55,360 nt of DNA, from positions 1 through 55,360 of the forward strand of contig CAZCSI010000001.1 of assembly GCA_964501525.1 (NCBI GenBank), given 5' to 3'. Every line of letters begins with the position of its first letter. Positions within the stretch are counted from its first letter, which is position 1. Positions 24,884 to 30,934 of this stretch are shown one piece after another. This DNA is from CAYLVJ01 sp964501525 (GTDB lineage Bacteria; Patescibacteriota; Minisyncoccia; Minisyncoccales; CAYTKG01). The translations under genes were made by a program, and so were the position numbers. The notes under the pieces were generated by a model. The model did not search any database and was not told the origin of the DNA. It worked only from the letters and a program-made list of their open reading frames with translations.

Positions 24884-25540
24884 ATGAAAAATAATTTTTT
24901 TAAGCTTTTGTTTCCCAAAAAATGTTTTGGGTGCGGCCAAAATGACACGTACCTGTGCTATGACTGTCTTTCCACCATAGACCTTATCCACTCCCCTTTG
25001 TTTAATCTTCATGGAATCTCCGGAGTTTACTTTGCAGCCGATTATCAGAACTTCATTGTCAAAAGGTTGATTAAAAAATACAAGTACCCGCCTTTGGCTC
25101 AAAAATTAGCCCTTCCTCTGGCTTCGCTTATTATAACTCATTTGGAGAGTTTAGAAAAGAGACCGCCTTTTCTAGGAAGAAAGGAAAACTGCTATCTGGT
25201 GCCCGTTCCTCTTTCTTCCAAGCGACTTCGATGGCGGGGATTTAATCAGGCACGAGAAATAGCGAACATCTTGTCCTTTTACTACCAAATTCCCCTGATT
25301 AAGGCGCTCGAGAAGAAAAAACCAACTAAGCCTCAAGTAAAACTTTCTCGGCAGCAAAGGAAAAGTAATATCAGCGGAAGTTTTTCATCTCCTCCTTCCA
25401 CCCACGGAAAAATAAAGAACAAAAATATCATACTGGTTGACGATGTTTCGACCACAGGTGCTACTTTATCAGAAGGCGCTCGTGTTCTGAAAAAAGCGGG
25501 CGCTCTAAAAATATATGGATTGGTTGCAGCCAAGGATTAA
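24884..25540 (+). CDS. comFC: ComF-family phosphoribosyltransferase-like protein
   Basis: A 218-aa protein of the ComF/GntX type. It has an N-terminal four-Cys zinc motif (KKCFGCGQ ... LCYDCL), followed by LIKKYKYPPLAQKLA and VPVPLSSKRLRWRGFNQAREIA. The PRPP loop is NIILVDDVSTTGATLSEGA. ComF proteins take part in natural transformation in several bacteria, probably in handling incoming single-stranded DNA. Placement back-to-back with the pilus operon fits a DNA-uptake role, though the enzyme activity is unproven. The start at 24884 gives MKNNFFKLLFPKKCFGC, as usual for the family. Confidence 0.88.
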   Translation: MKNNFFKLLFPKKCFGCGQNDTYLCYDCLSTIDLIHSPLFNLHGISGVYFAADYQNFIVKRLIKKYKYPPLAQKLALPLASLIITHLESLEKRPPFLGRKENCYLVPVPLSSKRLRWRGFNQAREIANILSFYYQIPLIKALEKKKPTKPQVKLSRQQRKSNISGSFSSPPSTHGKIKNKNIILVDDVSTTGATLSEGARVLKKAGALKIYGLVAAKD

Positions 25541-25594
25541 CAACACCGTGTTACATTATACTGCTTGGACAAGCCCGGAGCGTCTTCAACCTTT

Positions 25595-27379
25595 TTAAGG
25601 TTCTAACAACTTAGTATAAGGTTCACCGTCCAGCCGTAACAACAACCCCGGTTCCAAGCTGTCTACAATATTAACATACCCGTTCACAGCGTGAGCCACG
25701 CTGTCGGTCCGAATATAGTGTTCCTGCCTGTTCCAGAAGGCCCCGCCCAAGGCTTTGTCATTGTTTAAAAAATAGGAGTTAGCCGGCGTATAACTTCTTT
25801 CCATAATCCAGCGCGCTACTCGGACAACAGGTTCTTTGTATTGAGCACAATTCACCTGCTTTTGCTCTTGGCAGAAATTATAAACTTCGGAAAACACCTC
25901 GCATATCCATCCGTTGCCGCTTGTAGAGTAAGCTCCGGGCCACCTTCCATAATCCAATATGTCGTTTTCATTCCGAAGCTGCCTTTTTAAAAGATCGTCC
26001 GAGCACTGAAAAACAATATCCCTATAGTTTTCCTCTCCGCTGGCCAGATAATAATCCATAAGGGACATAATCAGCCAGGAACTGGAAATGGGGTTCTCAA
26101 CTCGATAATCGTCTCCCACATAACAACCCTGCCTTTCAACCGTTTCTCGGAAATTATCGGCTATCCTGCCGGCCCCTGTCAGATATTTTTCCTCTCCCGT
26201 GGCCCGGTAAATACGGGACAAGGCAGAAAGAACCTGTCCGTTGTAAAGCACAGAGTATTTCGTGGAGTGATACCACTTCCCGCTCTCATACCTTATATAA
26301 GACCTCATCCTCCCGTCTTGACCCTGCATGGTTAAAAGCCAGTCAGCGCTTTTCCGAGCTGCGCTCAAATATTTTTCCTCTCCCGTGTTTTGATAAAGTT
26401 CGAGCAGGGTGTAAATCGTTTTAGAGTTGGTGCCCACCACAAAATGATAGTCCTTTTCATTTTTTTCGAGGTTTAAAGAGTAATGAAAAGCCCCGACCGC
26501 TTTTTCTTTTTCCTGTTCCTGCATGGAAAAAACAAAATCGGTTGTCTTCCGAACCTGCTCTCCTATACGCTTGTCAGTTTTAAAATCATCTATTTTCAAA
26601 AGAGAGTAAAGCAGAGTTGAGGTATAAGTAGTCCGCAGACTGTTGTCAAACTCATCCCGGTCCGGATAATAATACTTATAAACACCTCCTTCTTGAGGAT
26701 GAATAACCCTAAATAAATACTCTTTACTCTGCTCTATCTTTTGCTCTAAGATATCACGGGTTACCAGGCGTACAGGAACTACACCTCCCTTCAGCTCCTC
26801 TGCCCTGCCCTCGTGCTCTATAAGAGAAAACATCTCTCCGTCCAAGGCTCCTGCTTCTATTAAAAACCTGGAGCCATTAGTTTCCCGCTCAGAAACATCT
26901 CCGGACTCCAAAGATTCGACAACAGCATTTTTCAAAACAGAAGAAAAAGTTCCGTCCTCTATTCTTTCTGCCTGAGCAACAACCTTTCCTTCCGAATAAA
27001 GAGTTACTTTTACCAGCCACCTGCCTTGTTTTTCAAAAAAATCAGGGGCTTCAAAAGATGAACCGGAATAATAACTTTCAGCTGCCTGCCGGGCAAAAAA
27101 GAGGATCCGGCTTCTAAGCTCGCTGTTGTTTTGCGGCGGCTGTGTATAGTCGTGAGAATTCTTTTTTGCCTCTGAACCCGGATCTGTCCGGCCACCTTTG
27201 CTTGAATCCGTAAGTGAAGGCAGTTCTATTAACCTGGCCCGTCTCTCAACCAAGATCACCTGGCTTAAAACAAAAGAAAAAACAAGCAGAGACAATATCC
27301 CTGCGACTAAAATCCATCTCTTACCCGCCTTTTTGTCAGCCAGCTGCATCCAATATTTTTTAAACTTTTTCCAACCCAT
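25595..27379 (-). CDS. Membrane-anchored (alpha/alpha)-barrel protein, probable surface hydrolase
   Basis: A 594-aa protein. A basic N-terminus and one span (about residues 22-43, ILVAGILSLLVFSFVLSQVIL) anchor it. A linker rich in Ser/Gly/Asn follows, then an alpha/beta segment (ILFFARQAAESYY ... GRWLVKVTLYSEGKVVAQA). From about residue 220 helical-hairpin repeats continue to the end, with repeated GEEKYL-type turns (NTGEEKYLSAARKSADWLL; ATGEEKYLTGAGRIADNF; ASGEENYRD) and aromatic-rich loops. This matches six-hairpin glycosidase or epimerase-like barrels. No catalytic pair can be assigned. Outward orientation is inferred from the single N-terminal anchor. It is preceded by a hairpin terminator, so it is transcribed alone. 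Confidence 0.75.
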   Translation of the reverse strand: MGWKKFKKYWMQLADKKAGKRWILVAGILSLLVFSFVLSQVILVERRARLIELPSLTDSSKGGRTDPGSEAKKNSHDYTQPPQNNSELRSRILFFARQAAESYYSGSSFEAPDFFEKQGRWLVKVTLYSEGKVVAQAERIEDGTFSSVLKNAVVESLESGDVSERETNGSRFLIEAGALDGEMFSLIEHEGRAEELKGGVVPVRLVTRDILEQKIEQSKEYLFRVIHPQEGGVYKYYYPDRDEFDNSLRTTYTSTLLYSLLKIDDFKTDKRIGEQVRKTTDFVFSMQEQEKEKAVGAFHYSLNLEKNEKDYHFVVGTNSKTIYTLLELYQNTGEEKYLSAARKSADWLLTMQGQDGRMRSYIRYESGKWYHSTKYSVLYNGQVLSALSRIYRATGEEKYLTGAGRIADNFRETVERQGCYVGDDYRVENPISSSWLIMSLMDYYLASGEENYRDIVFQCSDDLLKRQLRNENDILDYGRWPGAYSTSGNGWICEVFSEVYNFCQEQKQVNCAQYKEPVVRVARWIMERSYTPANSYFLNNDKALGGAFWNRQEHYIRTDSVAHAVNGYVNIVDSLEPGLLLRLDGEPYTKLLEP

Positions 27380-27404
27380 ATCCGCCTCAGTCGTTATAAA
27401 AGCT

Positions 27405-27437
27405 TTAAAAATGGAACCGTGTTAGCTGCACGGTTCC
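27405..27437 (-). terminator. Hairpin terminator downstream of the 164-aa membrane protein gene
   Basis: GGAACCGTG (27413-27421) pairs with CACGGTTCC (27429-27437). On the minus strand the stem is followed by ATTTTTAAA. It separates the membrane protein gene from the anchored barrel protein gene. Confidence 0.65.
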
Positions 27438-27510
27438 AGCCTCCGGCGGTAAAAACCGGACACAAACTGAAAGTTTTTCCACCGTTGACCGCGTCAAATC
27501 TTTCGCTTCG

Positions 27511-28005
27511 TCAAAACCTTCTCAGGGCTTCGTTTATTGCTATTTTAATCAGCTCCTCAAAAAGCACAGGGTCTACAGTATAAATAATAGCAAAAGAGGT
27601 GGCAAAAATAATACCGGCCAGCCAGCGGGTATACCTCCCCCGCGTATTGGTTATTAAAACCAATGAAAGAACCGCCATTAAAGCCGGGCTTATAACCTTG
27701 ATGTCGCCGAAAGGAACTTTGTAGCCCCGGATGTAAGCAGAAGACCTCCCCAAAAACACTGCCAGGTCAAAGTTTATACCAAACACCACGAAAAGAAGTT
27801 CTGCAATAAGCAGAGCCAGCATACCCCAGGAAGCAGCCTTGGTGCTCTTTCCTTCCGTCCTGTAAACCTCGTATACCGCTACGGGGATCAGTAAAACAAT
27901 AGGAATCAATGGCTGCGAATAAATCAGCCCCAAAATAATTCCCAGAATCGCCGCTACTGTTAAAATGATACATATGGTGGTTGCGTTTTTATACGGTTTA
28001 GCCAT
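27511..28005 (-). CDS. Hypothetical membrane protein (164 aa)
   Basis: About five hydrophobic segments: residues 9-27, 30-45, 57-80, 105-120 and 128-147. Between the third and fourth is a short polar loop (GRSSAYIRGYKVPFGDIK). No conserved domain is recognised. It is the only gene between the tRNA group and a strong hairpin, so it is probably transcribed alone. The start at 28005 (MAKPYKNATTICI) is the first ATG and gives a short basic cytoplasmic lead. No function is proposed. Confidence 0.6.
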   Translation of the reverse strand: MAKPYKNATTICIILTVAAILGIILGLIYSQPLIPIVLLIPVAVYEVYRTEGKSTKAASWGMLALLIAELLFVVFGINFDLAVFLGRSSAYIRGYKVPFGDIKVISPALMAVLSLVLITNTRGRYTRWLAGIIFATSFAIIYTVDPVLFEELIKIAINEALRRF

Positions 28006-28099
28006 GAATTTAATATGTTAATGATGAATAAAATATTAAGCTGATTTAATTATGGCATCTTCAGGGTCGGAAACCAAACATCTCCGGATTTGGTGCGTG

Positions 28100-28182
28100 C
28101 GGAGGGTGCAGGATTCGAACCTGCAAGGGTTTACACCCACCAGTTTTCAAAACTGGCGCATTAGCCGTTCTGCCAACCCTCC
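28100..28182 (-). tRNA. tRNA-Ser (UGA)
   Basis: Acceptor GGAGGGT/ACCCTCC, discriminator G. Anticodon arm CCAGT-TTTGAAA-ACTGG gives UGA. A short variable arm (GGGTGTAAACCC) and T-arm GCAGG-TTCGAAT-CCTGC follow. CCA is not encoded. Confidence 0.93.
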
Positions 28183-28223
28183 GGATATTTTAAAACCCAT
28201 CCGTACGGGACCGATAAAAGATA

Positions 28224-28298
28224 GTGCGCCCGGGAGGACTCGAACCTCCAACCTTTGGCTCCGCAAGCCAACGCTCTATCCAATTGAACTACGGGCGC
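28224..28298 (-). tRNA. tRNA-Arg (GCG)
   Basis: Acceptor GCGCCCG/CGGGCGC, discriminator A. Anticodon arm TTGGC-TTGCGGA-GCCAA gives GCG. A GCG rather than ACG anticodon means CGC is read without inosine at position 34. It follows tRNA-Ser(UGA) on the same strand. Confidence 0.92.
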
Positions 28299-28367
28299 AC
28301 TGCTTTTATTAAACCATAATTTTTATTTGACTTAAAGGGTAAAACTGGTTAAAATGAGTTGAAGTTT

Positions 28368-28455
28368 GGAGGAGTACCCAAACGGTTACGGGAACAGTTT
28401 GCTAAACTGTGCCGCCTTGTGCGGCTTGTGGGTTCAAATCCCACCTCCTCCGCCA
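28368..28455 (+). tRNA. tRNA-Ser (GCU)
   Basis: Acceptor GGAGGAG/CTCCTCC, discriminator G, encoded CCA. Anticodon arm ACAGT-TTGCTAA-ACTGT gives GCU. Long variable arm GCCGCCTTGTGCGGC and T-arm GTGGG-TTCAAAT-CCCAC. It borders the AT-rich accessory patch that begins at about 28.5 kb. Confidence 0.93.
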
Positions 28456-28812
28456 AGTGGAAGATGGGTCGCGCGCAGCACACACTCGCCATCCTCTTCA
28501 TAATGGATTCTCAACACCGTCACGAATTTATAACTCTTTTCTTGCTTGCTCCAGTTGTTTTTGCATATCTATCTGCCTTTTAGTAGAATAAAGCTAGATT
28601 AAATTAATATTAGTACCTATTCGTATAATATGCATTCGCACAATACACAATTGAAAGTAATAATTGCGAATAAAGTGCGTATAAAAACGAGTTATGTGAA
28701 ATAGCCAGAAATTTATTTATTATTTTAGAATTTTTTGGCAATTTATTTCAGGTCGAACATAGCTTAAGATATAATTCAAAAAGTTAAAATTAATCAAGAA
28801 GGTGAAAATATA
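28456..28812. other. AT-rich intergenic stretch with imperfect palindrome
   Basis: No gene is supported in these 357 bases. A minus-strand frame near 28520-28580 reads STKRQIDMQKQLEQARKEL then stop, possibly the tail of a decayed gene. An imperfect inverted repeat spans about 28619-28696 (arms around CGCAC and GTGCG, ending ACGAGTTATGTG). A candidate promoter for the next gene has TATAAT at 28770-28775. Confidence 0.4.
28747..28812 (+). promoter_or_regulatory. Promoter and Shine-Dalgarno of the zinc-ribbon gene
   Basis: TATAAT at 28770-28775 with a weak -35 (TTCAGG, 28748-28753, 16-nt spacing). The leader carries GAAGGTG about 10 nt before the ATG at 28813. A clear Shine-Dalgarno is unusual for this window and decides the start. 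Confidence 0.55.
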
Positions 28813-29322
28813 ATGACGAAAGTAAAAAAAGAAAAAATTAAATGCCATATTTGTGGCACAGAATATGAGGGGCTCATCGTACATAGTTGGAACGAACAAT
28901 TGTCTGGTCCGTTTCCAAAAGATAAATACAAAATATCTTGTCCCAAATGTGGTGCTCCGTATAGAACCAAAATAAACCCTAGTGTTGGGACAGCTAAAGA
29001 TGTCCTAATGGAAATAGTTTCAAGCCCAGAAAAAGCAGGTGATCTTTTATTTAGACTTTCCCTTACCGAAGAAGATGTGGACAGATGGAAAAAGATTATG
29101 TTGGAAATGGACTATGAAGAATGGGAAAAGCATAACTTAGAGTTTCGAAAAGACATGAAGGACTTATCTGAAAACAGCAGCGCCAGACTTGATAAAAATA
29201 GTAAAAAAAGAGATGAACTTGCCAAGTTGAAACAAGAAGGAAAAATTCAAGAACTTATAGAAAAAGTGGTAAGTGCAGCAAAACAAAAAATAAAAGAGGA
29301 AAAAAATAAATATACAGTTTAA
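28813..29322 (+). CDS. Hypothetical zinc-ribbon protein (accessory gene)
   Basis: A 169-aa soluble protein. The N-terminal 50 residues form a zinc-ribbon-like fold with KCHICGTEYEG and SCPKCGAPYRTK (two CxxC knuckles about 30 residues apart). The remainder is charged and helical, with a coiled-coil-like Lys/Glu C-terminus (KKRDELAKLKQEGKIQELIEKVV). No family is recognised. It is more A/T-rich than its neighbours, has its own promoter and a good Shine-Dalgarno. It is followed by attC-like palindromes, which fits a recently acquired cassette-like gene. DNA or RNA binding is possible from the zinc ribbon but not shown. Confidence 0.7.
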   Translation: MTKVKKEKIKCHICGTEYEGLIVHSWNEQLSGPFPKDKYKISCPKCGAPYRTKINPSVGTAKDVLMEIVSSPEKAGDLLFRLSLTEEDVDRWKKIMLEMDYEEWEKHNLEFRKDMKDLSENSSARLDKNSKKRDELAKLKQEGKIQELIEKVVSAAKQKIKEEKNKYTV

Positions 29323-29362
29323 CAATAAGTTGCCGAAAAATACATTAAGGAATAAAAGTTTC

Positions 29363-29394
29363 TGGCTACATCACATAATGGCTACATCATATAA
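29363..29394. repeat. 16-nt tandem repeat
   Basis: TGGCTACATCACATAA (29363-29378) and TGGCTACATCATATAA (29379-29394). The second copy leads straight into TAACAG of unit A. The same flank, as GGGCACATCGCC before TAACAG, precedes unit B, so this looks like a duplicated recombination core. Confidence 0.75.
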
Positions 29395-29482
29395 CAGGAT
29401 GTATCAGATTTAGTTTTTTCTGAAAGATCTCACCCAAATTTCTCTTCACTACGCTACGACAAGTTTCTGATACAAATAAACG
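29380..29482. repeat. attC-like imperfect palindrome, unit A
   Basis: The flank GGCTACATCATATAACAG leads into a left arm GATGTATCAGATTTAG. The right arm ends with AGTTTCTGATACAAATAAACG at 29482 (TATCAGA pairs with TCTGATA). The centre is variable sequence. Left and right arms are each homologous to unit B, while the centres differ in sequence and length. Confidence 0.55.
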
Positions 29483-29556
29483 CTGGGCGAAATGCCCAAA
29501 AACAATTTTTATCTTATAATTTGAGGTAATTGTTTTTGGGCACATCGCCTAACAGC
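29482..29556. repeat. Long imperfect hairpin between units A and B
   Basis: Left arm GCTGGGCGAAATGCCCAAAA and right arm TTTTGGGCACATCGCCTAAC pair with few mismatches and continue inward as ACAATT/AATTGT. The right end overlaps the core of unit B. Confidence 0.7.
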
Positions 29557-29689
29557 ATATACGAGGTTCAAGAAAAAGTGCCTTAAATAATTTTCAATGG
29601 TTGCACTTTTTTTTCACACAAATTTCGCCTCCTCTATAATGAAGCAATAAGGAACTCGGCGGAACTTCTCATACACGCGAACGTTAAAG
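29538..29689. repeat. attC-like imperfect palindrome, unit B
   Basis: The flank GGGCACATCGCCTAACAG (29538-29555) is followed by left arm CATATACGAGGTTC. The right arm GAACTTCTCATACACG leads to AACGTTAAAG (to 29689). GCCTAAC fits the RYYYAAC box of integron attC sites and GTTAAAG approaches GTTRRRY. The internal AAAAGTGC/GCACTTTT stem is additional. Length about 140 nt is at the upper end for attC. Confidence 0.55.
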
Positions 29690-29815
29690 AAGAGAAGGGG
29701 TTTGCCGATAAGCTCGGCAGGGCCGAGCAAGGTCAGTGAGTCCGGCTGAAAAACCTGAAATTATCAGAAGCGGAAAAACAGCCCGCCAAACACCGGGCTT
29801 TTAATTTTCCTGATA
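29690..29815 (+). other. Nested stem-loops, possible structured RNA
   Basis: Several stems are visible: TGCCGA/TCGGCA overlapping GCTCGG/CCGAGC (about 29702-29728), and an outer TTATCAG/CTGATA (29761-29815) enclosing AGCCCG/CGGGCT (29780-29800). The inner stem followed by TTTTAATTTT (to 29806) could terminate plus-strand transcripts from the zinc-ribbon gene. I do not recognise a known RNA family. Confidence 0.4.
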
Positions 29816-29840
29816 GTTATACTCATATAATGTATAATAA
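29810..29840 (+). promoter_or_regulatory. Candidate promoter of the PHP gene
   Basis: Two TATAAT boxes at 29826-29831 and 29833-29838 lie about 25-35 nt before the ATG at 29863. The -35 side is poor. Confidence 0.4.
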
Positions 29841-29862
29841 AAAGCAGGGCGAGAATAAAATT

Positions 29863-30891
29863 ATGAAAGAAGGATACCAAAACTTACACGTCCATACTCT
29901 AACCTCGGACGGCGAACTAACCCATAAACAGGTGCTTGACCTCTGCGCTGCGAACAACATTTCTGTGGTCGCGTTTACGGACCACGACTCTTTGCCCGGA
30001 AAAGAGGCATTGAGGGTTCTGGAAAAAAACAGAAACCATCCCACAAAGTGGGTTATAGGCATCGAAATCTCTTCAGGCTGGCCTAAAGAGGTTGGAGGGC
30101 CCGCTTCAAATTTTCACATTGTCGGTCTTTTTGTAAACCCCCTTGATGCTGCTTTAAAAAAACACTGCCGAAAAGCGAAAGCAGCCAGGATAGAAAGAAT
30201 GGAAAGAATGGTCAAAAATCTAAGGAAACTGGGGTTTGACATTACCAGAGATGAATGCCTTAAGGTCTCCGGCGGAGAAAGCGTAGGCAGAAAACACATT
30301 GTCAACGCCTTGTGCCGAAAAAATAAAAATCTGGATATCATTGAACAGCTGAAAAACAAAATGGCGCGTAAGGCAGAAAAAGACCCTGACACCAGAAATA
30401 AATACCAGGCAATGATAGATCGGGGCCCGAATCAATACCCTTACCGCCTCTTTCTCGACGACAAGGCCTTTATCAAAGGAGTTTTTGTAAACTATCTCTA
30501 CTGGCTGGATATGGATAAAAGTGTAGAACTGATACGCAACGCCCAAGGCATAGCGGTTTTAGCCCACTGGACTTTTTCAAGGCATGTAGTGGGAGAAAAA
30601 CTGGTCGGCAAGTTTTTCAAACAAGAAAGACTGGATGGAGCAGAAATCGTTTTCGGATGCGACACTAAAAGCAACTTAAAAGACAGCCGGCTCCTCGAAG
30701 ATATGAAAACCATGGAAGCGCTGACCGAAAAATACAAAGTTGTCCAAAGCGGAGGCGGCGATTCTCATTCCGAAGAAGATTTTAAAAGGTTTATCCGGGC
30801 AAAATGGTTGGCTCAAAAAACCACCGGCATGATTCAGAAAATGCAACAGAAGAAAAAACTGAACCTGCTAAACTCCTCCCTGCCCCGATAA
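29863..30891 (+). CDS. PHP-domain phosphoesterase
   Basis: A 342-aa PHP protein when started at the ATG at 29863 (MKEGYQNLHVHTLTSDGEL). An ATG at 29830 adds 11 residues that overlap the promoter. Metal ligands are visible in NLHVHTLTSDG (H-x-H and Asp), FTDHDS, GIEISSG (Glu), FHIVGLF, VLAHWTF (His) and GGGDSHSEEDF (D-x-H). Proteins of this type (YciV/RNase AM-like) hydrolyse nucleotide 3',5'-bisphosphates or RNA ends. The middle section is a helical insert. It is followed by a perfect palindrome and then recG. The substrate is not known. Confidence 0.85.
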   Translation: MKEGYQNLHVHTLTSDGELTHKQVLDLCAANNISVVAFTDHDSLPGKEALRVLEKNRNHPTKWVIGIEISSGWPKEVGGPASNFHIVGLFVNPLDAALKKHCRKAKAARIERMERMVKNLRKLGFDITRDECLKVSGGESVGRKHIVNALCRKNKNLDIIEQLKNKMARKAEKDPDTRNKYQAMIDRGPNQYPYRLFLDDKAFIKGVFVNYLYWLDMDKSVELIRNAQGIAVLAHWTFSRHVVGEKLVGKFFKQERLDGAEIVFGCDTKSNLKDSRLLEDMKTMEALTEKYKVVQSGGGDSHSEEDFKRFIRAKWLAQKTTGMIQKMQQKKKLNLLNSSLPR

Positions 30892-30898
30892 ATTAATT

Positions 30899-30921
30899 TG
30901 TGCAATACCAGGTATTGCACA
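30899..30921. repeat. Perfect 23-bp palindrome, solo terminus of the 90-bp element
   Basis: TGTGCAATACC and GGTATTGCACA flank a single central A. The outer sequence is identical to the terminal inverted repeats of the two 90-bp elements at 36999 and 46735. It lies in the 43-bp gap between the PHP gene and recG and might also act as a hairpin in the message. Confidence 0.8.
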
Positions 30922-30934
30922 ACTTGATTAAACT

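Larger units (their letters stand above)
29323..29862. other. Non-coding 540-bp stretch carrying recombination-site-like repeats
   Basis: No gene is supported here. From left to right it holds a 16-nt tandem repeat, attC-like unit A, a long GGGCG/CGCC hairpin, attC-like unit B, a set of small nested stems (29690-29815) and the promoter of the PHP gene. Each is listed separately. Confidence 0.7.

Noticed and set aside
29690..29815. SRP (4.5S) RNA
   Set aside because: GGTCAG and GTCCGG strings look suggestive, but the conserved GGAA-capped helix 8 with its paired internal loop is not formed.
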